Origin: an uncultured Caulobacterales bacterium
GTDB taxonomy: Bacteria > Pseudomonadota > Alphaproteobacteria > Caulobacterales > Maricaulaceae
DNA length: 54,223 bases
Assembly: GCA_937928165.1 (NCBI GenBank)
Contig: CALFVT010000011.1
Location: 1-54,223 of the forward strand
Direction: 5' to 3'
Each line of letters begins with the position of its first letter. Within the stretch, counting starts at the first letter, position 1. Below are positions 8,666-17,244 of this stretch, in pieces. The position numbers were made by a program, and so were the translations under genes. The notes beneath the pieces were generated by a model that saw nothing but the letters and a program-made list of their open reading frames with translations, was not told where the DNA came from and did not search any database.

Positions 8666-9216
8666 GCCTTTCGTCGCCAGATATAGATGGTATTTTATCA
8701 TTTTGGTTTGCCGAGGCGGGGCCAAAAAAATGGTTTGCTGTGAGTGATGAATTTGACGCGCAAATTCGCCGCCGTTTTGAAAGCCTGTCCATAGGGCTTG
8801 CTGCCAAAACAAAACTATCTTTTGAGAACCCTAATATGGGCTTGGCTATGATTATCGCGCTTGATCAATTTCCACGCAATATGTACCGCGGCACGGCGGC
8901 GGCTTTTGCTTGGGATTTAAAGGCGCTTTCATGCGCGCAGGCGATGACCCAAAAAGGGTGGGATTTGAAGCTTGAACAAAAGCAAAGATCATTTGTCTAT
9001 ATGCCCTTTATGCATGCAGAGGATAAAGCCATGCAAGCGAAGTCTGTGGATTTAATCGACCGCTATCTTGATAATGCTAACACGTTATTTCATGCAAAAG
9101 CGCATCAAAAGCTCATTGAAGATTTTGGCCGTTTTCCCCATAGGAATGAAATTTTGCTCCGTCAATCAACGCCGCAAGAACTTAGATATCTTAAGAGCGG
9201 AGGCTATGTTCCGTGA
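8662..9216 (+). CDS. DUF924 family protein
   Basis: This 184-residue protein matches the DUF924 family by ILSFWF near the N-terminus, IIALDQFPRNMYRG, and FVYMPFMHAEDKAMQ. The family is all-helical, TPR-like and of unknown function. The start is a TTG whose last two bases belong to the TGA stop of the preceding gene (TTGA). GGAGAG eight bases upstream supports it, and no ATG lies before the conserved region. The next gene overlaps its stop in the same way, so translational coupling is likely. Confidence 0.88.
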   Translation: MSLSSPDIDGILSFWFAEAGPKKWFAVSDEFDAQIRRRFESLSIGLAAKTKLSFENPNMGLAMIIALDQFPRNMYRGTAAAFAWDLKALSCAQAMTQKGWDLKLEQKQRSFVYMPFMHAEDKAMQAKSVDLIDRYLDNANTLFHAKAHQKLIEDFGRFPHRNEILLRQSTPQELRYLKSGGYVP

Positions 9217-10151
9217 AAACCCCCCTTGACATTATAGACAGGTTAAAAGGGCAGATTGATATTATTCGCCCCCAATTCGAGAAACTAAAACCGGAGACTC
9301 TTTCGGTTAAAGCCGTTCACCAAACCATGCGGCGTATGACGCGCCAATTTGATGAAGCCGGCCCTGTCATGAAAACGGTGACGGATATAACTCTGCCGGG
9401 GCCAGCGGGCGATATTTCAGCTAGGCTTTATTGTCCGCATGGGGCGATGAGTGATGGCGGCCCAATATTTATTTATTACCACGGCGGCGGCTGGGTGACA
9501 GGTTCGATTACCAGCCATGAAAGCCTTTGTCTTCGTATAGCCAGCGGCGCAGCGCTTCGGGTATTATCTGTCGATTACCGTCTTGCACCGGCGCATCCAT
9601 TCCCGGCGGCTATTGATGACTGTGAAGCGGCATTGCTTTGGGCGCTGGGTAATCACGTCGCGGATTATGGTATTGATTCAAGCCGCGTCGCCATTGGCGG
9701 TGATAGTGCAGGGGGCAATATGGCCGCCTATCTTGCGCAGCATTACCGAAAAGACTTACGGGCCCAAGTCTTATTTTACCCGGTCATGCAAATGTTGGAA
9801 TTAAAGCCGCAAAGGCCGGGCTTACAAGATAGACTGCAGCTTGGGTTTATTGCGCTGAAATTTATTGAAGAACATTATCTCGCGGGCGCGGATAAGACAG
9901 ACCCTAAAGTCTCGCCTTTATTGGAAGATAATTTGAAATGTCTGCCGCCGGCCTATGTCTTAACGGCAGGTCTTGACCCTTTGCGCATTGAGGGTAAGGC
10001 TTACGCCGATAAAATGTTGGCTGCGGGTAATCATGTTGCCTATTACCATGAAAAGACTATGCCGCATGGGTTTTTAAATTTTGCCCGCGCCTTTCCCTCC
10101 GCGAAACGTGTTTCAACAGATGTTGCAAGTTTTCTGCGCGCCCATATATAA
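9213..10151 (+). CDS. Alpha/beta hydrolase, hormone-sensitive-lipase type esterase
   Basis: This 312-residue protein shows the HSL/family IV signature. HGGGWVTGS forms the oxyanion hole, Ser165 lies in GGDSAGG, the acid is in TAGLDPLRIEG and the His is in MPHGFLNFAR. It probably hydrolyses short-chain acyl esters in the cytoplasm, as no signal peptide is visible. The GTG start overlaps the TGA stop of the DUF924 gene (GTGA), which indicates coupled translation. Its place beside an acyl-CoA synthetase suggests ester hydrolysis followed by acid activation; that is inference. Confidence 0.92.
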   Translation: MKTPLDIIDRLKGQIDIIRPQFEKLKPETLSVKAVHQTMRRMTRQFDEAGPVMKTVTDITLPGPAGDISARLYCPHGAMSDGGPIFIYYHGGGWVTGSITSHESLCLRIASGAALRVLSVDYRLAPAHPFPAAIDDCEAALLWALGNHVADYGIDSSRVAIGGDSAGGNMAAYLAQHYRKDLRAQVLFYPVMQMLELKPQRPGLQDRLQLGFIALKFIEEHYLAGADKTDPKVSPLLEDNLKCLPPAYVLTAGLDPLRIEGKAYADKMLAAGNHVAYYHEKTMPHGFLNFARAFPSAKRVSTDVASFLRAHI

Positions 10152-10187
10152 AGCTTTGATTTAACCTTAAACCCTTTGGAATTTGTT

Positions 10188-10823
10188 ATGACGACGATTT
10201 ATTATCACCCAATGTCTTTTCCGGCTCTTGCTCCTATTTTTGGCGCAGAAGCCATGGGAATAAAATATGATAAAAAAGTCGTAGATTTGATGAATGGTGA
10301 GCAAAAAAGTAAAGATTATCTTGCGATTAATCCATATGGCAAAGTCCCGGCCATGGTAGATGATGAGTTTAATATGTCCGAAGGCAGTGCGATATTGCGT
10401 TATCTGGCGCGCCGTGAAAACTCACCGCTTTACGCCGGGGATGCCAAAGCACAAGCCAAGATTGACCAATGGATGGACTTTATTGTCCAGCATATCCGCG
10501 TCAATGTTGCACGGGTGCAGTTCAATCGTGTTTTGGCCCCAATGGTCGGCCGCGAGTCGGATCAATCCTCTGTTGATTTAGGCCTTGAGTTTTTAGCGCA
10601 AAACTTGCCGCAAGTTGAAGCGCAACTGAGCGAGACTAATTTTCTATGCGGTGATGATATGACCCTTGCTGATATTGTTCTTCTTGCGTCAATGGAGCCT
10701 TCGGATATGGCTGGTCTTGATCTATCGCCATATCCCACATTACAGGCGTGGTTGACCTCTATTCGTGAAGAGCCGTTTTATACAAATGTACATAGCCATT
10801 TTGGCGCGGAGCTTGGGTTATAA
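10188..10823 (+). CDS. Glutathione S-transferase family protein
   Basis: The frame opens at a TTG (10176), but ATG 10188, preceded by TTGGA, gives the natural N-terminus MTTIYYHPMSFPA (211 residues). The thioredoxin-like N-terminal domain includes the cis-Pro segment YGKVPAMVDDEF and the glutathione-contact motif SEGSAILRYLA. The helical C-terminal domain follows, with MTLADIVLLASME as the conserved N-capping segment. It is cytosolic and probably conjugates or reduces electrophilic substrates, class uncertain. Its stop TAA (10821-10823) overlaps the apparent start of SelO. Confidence 0.9.
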   Translation: MTTIYYHPMSFPALAPIFGAEAMGIKYDKKVVDLMNGEQKSKDYLAINPYGKVPAMVDDEFNMSEGSAILRYLARRENSPLYAGDAKAQAKIDQWMDFIVQHIRVNVARVQFNRVLAPMVGRESDQSSVDLGLEFLAQNLPQVEAQLSETNFLCGDDMTLADIVLLASMEPSDMAGLDLSPYPTLQAWLTSIREEPFYTNVHSHFGAELGL

Positions 10824-12166
10824 CTTATCTTTCCTCCCCAATTATAACCGAATTAGGGGCTGATTTTTACGACCCGGTTGAGGCTGCTAATTTTCCGCAA
10901 ACTCGCCTGCGTTACCGTCATGATAAAGCGGCGAGCTTAATCGGGCTTGGCGAGTTATCCGATGAAGCTTGGGCGGAGCATTTTGGCCGCTTTACGCCTT
11001 TGGAGGATAACCTGCCTCAACCTCTTGCGCTGCGTTATCATGGTCATCAATTTCGTCATTATAATCCTGATTTGGGTGATGGGCGCGGGTTTTTATTTGC
11101 TCAGTGCCGCGCGCGTGATGGCCGTGTTTTAGACCTCGGTACAAAAGGGTCTGGCCAAACGCCCTATTCTCGGCGTGGTGATGGACGGTTGACTTTACTC
11201 GGCGGAGTTCGAGAAGTTTTAGCTACTTCATATTTGGAATATCTCGGGGTTAATACATCCAAAAGCTTATCACTCATAGAGACAGGCGAGGATTTACACC
11301 GAAGTGATGAGCCATCACCAGCCCGTTCGGCTGTATTAGTGCGGCTTTCTCATTCGCATATTCGCTTTGGCACGTTTCAGCGGCTTAGTTATCTGGAGCA
11401 GAAAGATAATTTGGCGGCGCTAACGGATTATGTTTGCCGTCATTATTACTCGTCATGCGCTAATGCCCAAGAGATGTTTGAGGCGGTTATAACCAATAGC
11501 GCCGATACGGCTGCAAGCTGGATGGCGGCAGGATTTGTTCACGGGGTGATGAATACGGATAATATGAATATTACCGGGGAGAGTTTTGATTATGGCCCTT
11601 ACCGCTTCTTGCCTGTTTTAGAATTTGATTTTACGGCGGCTTATTTTGATCATCATGGCCTTTATGCCTATGGCCGCCAGCCAGAGGCTATGTATTGGAA
11701 TCTGGGGCAATTGGCCCAAAGTCTGTCATTTATTACAGATGATAAGGCCTTGATTGCGGCTTTGGATGGTTTTGCCGGTCAATATAAAGACCGTTTATGC
11801 CATCACATATTTGCTCGTCTTGGTGTGACGCGCAAAAGCCTAGATGAGGATTTAGCCCTTGTTTTTGCAAGTTTTAAATATTTGCAAGCGGCCCAAGTGC
11901 CGTGGCCGCAATTTTGGCATGATTGGCGCGGCGGCGCGGGGAAAGAGGCGCAGTTAAAACATTCGCCAAATGCGGCCTATTATAAGGGGGATAAATTTGA
12001 CGCATGGCATCAGCGTTTCAAAAACTTTGAGCCAAAGGCTGCGCCCCATAGCTCTGATCGGCCGCCAAGCCTGCTTTATGATGAGATTAAATCTTTGTGG
12101 GAGCCTATTGACACGGCGGATGATTGGACAAAATTTCACGAAAAAGTTAAGAGCTTTACCGCTTAA
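10820..12166 (+). CDS. selO: SelO/YdiU family protein adenylyltransferase, non-canonical start
   Basis: SelO proteins are pseudokinase-fold enzymes that transfer AMP to protein hydroxyls. Visible motifs are YHGHQFRHYNPDLGDGRG, KGSGQTPYSRRGDGRLTLLGG, SHIRFGTFQR and the catalytic stretch HGVMNTDNMNITGESFDYG. The first ATG/GTG/TTG in frame is a TTG at 11000, but homology clearly starts earlier (LGADFYDPVEAANFP from 10853). The frame is open back to 10796 without any usual start. The best placed codon is ATA at 10820, which overlaps the GST stop as ATAA and has GGAG (10808-10811) eight bases upstream. An ancestral ATGA overlap with one G-to-A change would explain this. With that start the protein has 448 residues. 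Confidence 0.8.
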   Translation: MTYLSSPIITELGADFYDPVEAANFPQTRLRYRHDKAASLIGLGELSDEAWAEHFGRFTPLEDNLPQPLALRYHGHQFRHYNPDLGDGRGFLFAQCRARDGRVLDLGTKGSGQTPYSRRGDGRLTLLGGVREVLATSYLEYLGVNTSKSLSLIETGEDLHRSDEPSPARSAVLVRLSHSHIRFGTFQRLSYLEQKDNLAALTDYVCRHYYSSCANAQEMFEAVITNSADTAASWMAAGFVHGVMNTDNMNITGESFDYGPYRFLPVLEFDFTAAYFDHHGLYAYGRQPEAMYWNLGQLAQSLSFITDDKALIAALDGFAGQYKDRLCHHIFARLGVTRKSLDEDLALVFASFKYLQAAQVPWPQFWHDWRGGAGKEAQLKHSPNAAYYKGDKFDAWHQRFKNFEPKAAPHSSDRPPSLLYDEIKSLWEPIDTADDWTKFHEKVKSFTA

Positions 12167-12251
12167 TATGCCGTTAATAGGCAAAGGCTCGCTGCATGAT
12201 GTTGGTGGTTTTGAAAAGAAACAGAGCTAGCCGCTGTAAAAGGAGACAAAT

Positions 12252-12959
12252 ATGTCAGTCATAACACGAAAATCAGTATTTATTCCCATGATGGCTTTCA
12301 TGCTTATCGGGTGTTCGGCGGCGAATGAGGCGGTGAACACAGCGGCGTCTGCGGCTTCATCTGAGGCGGCGTCTTCATCTGCGGCGCAGTCTACAAGCCA
12401 AGCGGTTAAATCCGCCCTTGAGCCTGCGGCGAATATTGCCGATGCGCCGTCGGGTGAATATGAAGACCTAGCGGGACATGCTTATATTGCCATGTCATAT
12501 GACCATCAGGGCTATGCCCGTCCGATATTGCGCTGGGGTGATTTCGATGCGTCTGTCACGGTTGACAGTGAAAACCCTGAAAACTCATCATTAGAAGTCG
12601 TGATTGATGCCGCCTCTATTGATAGCGGCGTTGAGCGCTTTGACCAACATCTTGTCAGTGCGGATTTTTTCGATGTTGAAAACCATCCAGAGATTACGTT
12701 TGAGTCGACCCAAATGAGCCAAATTGTTCAAGGCCGTGGTAAAGTTACCGGCGATTTGACTATAAAAGGCATTACTAAGCCTGTAACCATGGACGTCACA
12801 CTGAATAAAGTCGGTAAGCATTTTCAAAATGGCCAAGATATTTTTGGCATTTCGGCAAAGACCATGTTGCGCCGAGATGACTTTGGCGTTGGTAAATATG
12901 ATATTGTCGGCCAAGAGGTCGAAGTACAGATCGAAGTTGAGTTTTTAAAAGTTGAGTAG
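12252..12959 (+). CDS. YceI family lipoprotein
   Basis: A lipobox MLIGC places the lipidated Cys at residue 21, followed by an Ala/Ser-rich linker of about 45 residues. The YceI beta-barrel domain occupies residues about 72-235. Its conserved pieces are LRWGDFDASV, SGVERFDQHLVSADFFDVENHPEITFES (given here only as a family marker region, residues 119-146), GDLTIKGITKPVTMDV and MLRRDDFGVGKYD. The family binds isoprenoid-type lipids in the periplasm. The start has a strong AAGGAG site, and a hairpin terminator follows. Confidence 0.92.
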   Translation: MSVITRKSVFIPMMAFMLIGCSAANEAVNTAASAASSEAASSSAAQSTSQAVKSALEPAANIADAPSGEYEDLAGHAYIAMSYDHQGYARPILRWGDFDASVTVDSENPENSSLEVVIDAASIDSGVERFDQHLVSADFFDVENHPEITFESTQMSQIVQGRGKVTGDLTIKGITKPVTMDVTLNKVGKHFQNGQDIFGISAKTMLRRDDFGVGKYDIVGQEVEVQIEVEFLKVE

Positions 12960-13001
12960 AACCTCAACAGCTGACTTTCGGTTACCCCTATAAAATTCAT
13001 C

Positions 13002-13031
13002 AAACCCGTCGTGAATTGCGGCGGGTTTTTT
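13002..13031 (+). terminator. Rho-independent terminator after YceI
   Basis: AAACCCGTCG pairs with CGGCGGGTTT (one G-T pair) across a 7-nt loop, followed by a T run. It closes the YceI transcript. Confidence 0.8.
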
Positions 13032-13080
13032 GTGGCGGGAATTTAATTGGCATGTGGAGTTGAATTTGGTAATGTGACCT

Positions 13081-13353
13081 ATGCGCGGGTTAATATATAT
13101 ATTCTTAGTTTTGACTGCGTGGCAAGGTCTGTCGGCCTGCGCGTTAACAAAGGCTGTTGACGAATATGACGAAAAAGAATGCGAAGAAATTCGTAAAATT
13201 GCGCAAGAGGACTTCTTATCTGGGCAGCAAGACGGCTCCTTAAGGCCGCATGATGATAGTGACATTGCGGATGCGTTTTTTAGGCGTAGGGTTAAGCCGT
13301 CAGATACAAAACGCCAAGGCCGTCGATTGTCCTATAAGCAGCGCTGCCGCTAG
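13081..13353 (+). CDS. Small putative lipoprotein, unknown family
   Basis: This 90-residue protein begins with a signal segment ending in LSAC, giving a lipidated Cys at residue 20. A short charged domain follows, with Asp/Glu in the first half (DEYDEKECEEIRKIAQEDF) and Arg/Lys at the end. No family was recognised. The ribosome site is weak. Strand agreement with its neighbours, the preceding terminator and the lipobox support a real gene, but the evidence is moderate. Confidence 0.5.
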   Translation: MRGLIYIFLVLTAWQGLSACALTKAVDEYDEKECEEIRKIAQEDFLSGQQDGSLRPHDDSDIADAFFRRRVKPSDTKRQGRRLSYKQRCR

Positions 13354-13724
13354 TTATTTCTTTTAAAAAATGTGGCCTAGTCACGCGGGCCAAGGGTGAG
13401 GAAATATTCATTATGCGCCAATGATATCGGGGTGACGCTTTTGTGAGCGATAATGGCAAATGGTGAGGTGAACTGGCTTTAAGCGTCAGGCTAACCCTGT
13501 TAGAGATTCGCAGCTTATTGCAATATGAAGCTATTCTTGCCCATTTTTGTGCAATTTTATGTTCAAATTATGTGCGAATGACATAATTGCGACAAAAATG
13601 ACACGCTGAAACCGTCAATTATGTCAAAAGCTTAATAAACTCCTTGTAACATAAATGTGTGGGTTCTAAGAGAAAGCTATAAAAAGAGCTCAGTCTAGAG
13701 CTATAATTCGGTGCGAGGACATTT
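13354..13724 (+). promoter_or_regulatory. Upstream region of the TonB-dependent receptor
   Basis: This 371-bp gap has no gene. A perfect 11-bp inverted repeat (TGACATAATTG 13579-13589, CAATTATGTCA 13616-13626) contains two of three TGACA/TGTCA half-sites; the third is at 13599. A possible promoter follows, TTGTAA (13644) - 17 bp - TAAGAG (13667). A good GAGGA ribosome site precedes the receptor start. The half-site array is a candidate operator. The promoter is only a consensus guess. Confidence 0.45.
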
Positions 13725-16700
13725 ATGAATACTGAAAATTTAAAGAAGCTACTTCTAGGCACGACTTTATTAGTAGGCTTTTCGGCTGTAAACTTTGGTG
13801 CAGCATATGCCCAAGACAGTGACGATGATGTGGAGCAAGTTGCAGAGGCAGCGGAAGAAGAAAAGAGTGATGAAATTGTCGTTACGGGTTCACGTATCAA
13901 GCGCGATACGTTCTCATCAATTTCACCAATTCAGGTTTTAGACTTCGAGGTCGAGCGGGATAACGGTATTATTGACCCGGTCACAATTCTTCAAACATCT
14001 GAGGCGGCCGCTGGTATCCAAATTGACTCATCATTCTCTGGCTTTGTTCTTGATAATGGTCCGGGTTCTGAAACGATTAACCTTCGGGGTTTGGGTGCCG
14101 CTAGAACATTGGTTCTTCTGAACGGACGCCGCCTCGCACCTGCCGGTGTTGAAGGTGCGCCTGCGCAGCCATCTATTAACTTGCTACCGTCCTCACTCAT
14201 CCAAAGGGTTGAAACGCTAACAGACGGCGCGTCATCAATCTATGGTTCTGATGCGGTTGCCGGTGTTGTAAACGTTATTCTACGTAAGGATTTCGATGGT
14301 TTTGATGTTCGCTTGACAACAGACCAAGCCCTTGAGGGTAGTGGTGATGACTATAATGTTGCGGGCTCATATGGTGTGAACTTTGACCGTGGTTTCTTAG
14401 GTATTGGGGCTGAATATGACTTCAGAGATAATATTACAGCGGCTGATAGGGACTTTTTGGCAGGGTGCCAAACAAATTTAGAAATCACAACAACAGGCGA
14501 AACTCGTGAAGTTAGTGTCTCTGCTCAGACAGATTTTGATCAGCGGTTCGGTAATGGGTTTCTTACCGCTGCGGACAACGACAATCCTTGTGTGATTCAA
14601 GGGTTTTCAAGACGTATCTTTGTTCAAGGCGGTAATGGGTCGCCAGGTAGTATTTATTTTGTTCCCGGTCAAAGTAATACGGGTATACCAAACTTTGTCG
14701 ACCAAAACGGTCCTTTTGGTGTGCCGATTGATAGTGATAATGACGGCGTACAGGATTTTGGCTTCCAGGAATTTAACCTAAACGGCTTAGATAGCCTTAA
14801 TCAGCTTCGTGATATTCTTAACCAGCAAGACCGTTATAATGTGGCGGCTTTTGGTGAATATACACTTGAAGGCGAAAATAATATCACGCCTTACTTTGAG
14901 GTTGTATATGCGCGCACTGAAACAGAGCAGCAAACAGGTGCGCCGCAAATTTTCCCTGATGTTGGTGTGGATAATCCGTTTAACCCATGCGGCAACTCTG
15001 GTATTGACTGTGTCAATGCATTTGAGGCAGCAACTTTTACAAATCCTGGGTTTCTCCGCGTATTTGCTCAAAACTTCGCAGGTCTTTGTGGAGCCAATGG
15101 TATTCCAGCAGCTGGATGTACCCCGGCGGCATTTGGCCTAGCGCCGCGCGTCGGCGGAGCACGTGCAGTCACGCCGATCGTGTCGATCCAAGGGGACAGG
15201 AATAATATTCAAACTTCAATTGATCAAACTCGGATTGTCGGTGGTTTTACAGCAGACTTACCGCAATTAAGTTATGGTAACTTTACGGATTGGAGTTTTG
15301 AAGCTTCTGCCGCGCATTCAGTTTCCAAAGGATCTTCTGTAAGGACTGGTATCCGTGAAGATCGTCTTAACTTTGCCCTTGGAAATTCTCAAATTGCTAT
15401 TGATAACGATGGTGATGGTTTCAACGATGTCGTACCAGGCGACCCTATAGCCGGTTTGCAGCCTTGTCAGGCTCAAGCGGGTGTAACCTTGGCCGCTGAT
15501 GTGACGCAGGGATGTGTTCCTGTGAACCTGTTTGCGCCGTCTGTCTTGGGTGAGGTAATTGGTGATTTTGCAACGCAAGCCGAGCGTGACTTTTTAATCG
15601 ACGAGCGCAGTTTTGATACCGAAATCAACCAAACCGTACTCAATGCTTATGTTACAGGTAAGTTGTTTAACCTTCCTGCTGGCTCTGTTGGTGCTGTGTT
15701 TGGTGCTGAGTATCGTAAGGAGACAATTAAATCCCGACCAAATAGAGTGGCCTCTGAGGGTTTATTGTTTGGTTTCTTTAGTGATGCAGGTACGAATGCG
15801 GATAGAGATATTATCGAAGGCTTTGGCGAAATTGACATTCCTGTTGCCGCAAATTTACCCTTTGCGGAACAAATTGATCTTAACCTGTCTGGCCGTATCT
15901 TAGACGATGAAGTTGGCGGATTTGCAGGTGTTTATTCTGTCAAAGCAGGTTGGCGTCCCGTGTCACCGCTTCTCTTGAAGGGCTCATTTGGTACATCATT
16001 TAGATCACCAAACTTGCGTGAAGCTTTCTTGGGACCGCAGTCAGGATTTGTTAATGTCAGTGATCCTTGTATTGTGCCTGCCGCGGCTATTATGACGAAT
16101 CCGATTACAGGTGCTCAAACAATTAACCCCACGCTGGATTTACGTGATCCCGCTGTTCTTGCAGCCTGTACCCGCGAAGGCCTTAACCCGTTAACATTTG
16201 GTATTGGTGCAAATGCTGTGAGTAATATTGAAGTTTTCCGTCAAGGCTCAGAGCTTTCCGATGCGCCTCTTGATAATGAAACATCAGAGGCTTTAACATT
16301 GGGCGCGTCATTTGACCAACCCTTTACAGATTGGTTTGATTTAACCCTTGGTGTTAACTATTATGATATCCAAATTGAAGATCAGGTTATCGCCGTTGGA
16401 ACCCAATTTGCGGTTAATGAATGTTTTGAAGTCGCAGGTGTAAGCCCAAATAGAAGCCGGTTTTGTGACTTGATCCAGCGTAATCCAAATACCCAACGTA
16501 TTGCGAGTGCAAACCTTGATTTCATCAACTTGACAAGCCGGTCTACGCAAGGACTTGATTTCAATGCCCGCTTTGATAAAGAGTTTAGAGCCTTTAATCA
16601 AAATTTTGATTTTGGTGTTGATGTCAGGGCAAACCATTTGTTAGCGTCTGATACCGAATTAGTTTTGGCGGATGGTTCACTTGATGAAGATAGCTTTGAG

Positions 16701-17141
16701 GGCGAATTTGGCTTTCCAGACTGGACAGGCTCGCTACGGGCACGTCTTGGATTTGGTGATTGGAGCGTGAACTGGTTCACCCGTTACCAAAGTGGTCAGG
16801 AGCAAGATGCCGCCGGTGTTGATATGTTTGGTAATGCTGCTTCCACAAATGATGGTACCGATATGGTTCCGTTCGCTGATACATGTGCGGGGGCAACATT
16901 TAACGATGTGAACTGCCGCGACCTCGGTGAAGTGGGCGATTACTTCCTTCATAATGTGGGTCTGCGCTATGAGCATCCGACAGATAATTGGGGTATTAAC
17001 GTGAACGTGACAAACGTCTTTAACGAAGAACCCCCTCTGGTCGACGGATCTGAAGTAACATCTGTCTCTAATGTGCCAATTGGTGCTGGTTTTGATTTAT
17101 TTGGACGTCGTTTATTTGTTCAAGTACGTAAAGCTTTCTAA
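13725..17141 (+). CDS. TonB-dependent outer-membrane receptor
   Basis: This 1138-residue protein has a signal peptide ending near AYAQ (residues 27-30), an acidic spacer and a TonB-box-like DEIVVTGSRI. The plug domain includes INLRGLGAARTLVLLNGRRLAP and DGASSIYGSDAVAGVVNVI as its marker regions. The long beta-barrel has SFRSPNLREAFLGP and ends LFVQVRKAF with the aromatic C-terminal residue used in barrel assembly. It takes up a substrate across the outer membrane using TonB energy. The length and N-terminus fit the oligopeptide/polysaccharide type common in marine alphaproteobacteria. The S9 peptidase that follows suggests a peptide-like ligand, which is inference. Confidence 0.93.
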   Translation: MNTENLKKLLLGTTLLVGFSAVNFGAAYAQDSDDDVEQVAEAAEEEKSDEIVVTGSRIKRDTFSSISPIQVLDFEVERDNGIIDPVTILQTSEAAAGIQIDSSFSGFVLDNGPGSETINLRGLGAARTLVLLNGRRLAPAGVEGAPAQPSINLLPSSLIQRVETLTDGASSIYGSDAVAGVVNVILRKDFDGFDVRLTTDQALEGSGDDYNVAGSYGVNFDRGFLGIGAEYDFRDNITAADRDFLAGCQTNLEITTTGETREVSVSAQTDFDQRFGNGFLTAADNDNPCVIQGFSRRIFVQGGNGSPGSIYFVPGQSNTGIPNFVDQNGPFGVPIDSDNDGVQDFGFQEFNLNGLDSLNQLRDILNQQDRYNVAAFGEYTLEGENNITPYFEVVYARTETEQQTGAPQIFPDVGVDNPFNPCGNSGIDCVNAFEAATFTNPGFLRVFAQNFAGLCGANGIPAAGCTPAAFGLAPRVGGARAVTPIVSIQGDRNNIQTSIDQTRIVGGFTADLPQLSYGNFTDWSFEASAAHSVSKGSSVRTGIREDRLNFALGNSQIAIDNDGDGFNDVVPGDPIAGLQPCQAQAGVTLAADVTQGCVPVNLFAPSVLGEVIGDFATQAERDFLIDERSFDTEINQTVLNAYVTGKLFNLPAGSVGAVFGAEYRKETIKSRPNRVASEGLLFGFFSDAGTNADRDIIEGFGEIDIPVAANLPFAEQIDLNLSGRILDDEVGGFAGVYSVKAGWRPVSPLLLKGSFGTSFRSPNLREAFLGPQSGFVNVSDPCIVPAAAIMTNPITGAQTINPTLDLRDPAVLAACTREGLNPLTFGIGANAVSNIEVFRQGSELSDAPLDNETSEALTLGASFDQPFTDWFDLTLGVNYYDIQIEDQVIAVGTQFAVNECFEVAGVSPNRSRFCDLIQRNPNTQRIASANLDFINLTSRSTQGLDFNARFDKEFRAFNQNFDFGVDVRANHLLASDTELVLADGSLDEDSFEGEFGFPDWTGSLRARLGFGDWSVNWFTRYQSGQEQDAAGVDMFGNAASTNDGTDMVPFADTCAGATFNDVNCRDLGEVGDYFLHNVGLRYEHPTDNWGINVNVTNVFNEEPPLVDGSEVTSVSNVPIGAGFDLFGRRLFVQVRKAF

Positions 17142-17165
17142 AATTGTAAACTTATCGTTAGAATG

Positions 17166-17197
17166 AAGCCTTGTGACATTGTCACAGGGCTTTTTTT
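17166..17197 (+). terminator. Rho-independent terminator after the TonB-dependent receptor
   Basis: AAGCC..GTGAC pairs with GTCAC..GGCTT, followed by seven T, 25 bp after the receptor stop. Confidence 0.85.
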
Positions 17198-17244
17198 ATA
17201 TATGAATATACTGGTTAAAATATGCATGTGAATTGGAGTAATAA

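Noticed and set aside
12168-12230. 20-codon open frame between selO and the YceI gene
   Set aside because: It is too short, has no clear ribosome site, and I see no match to any small protein.
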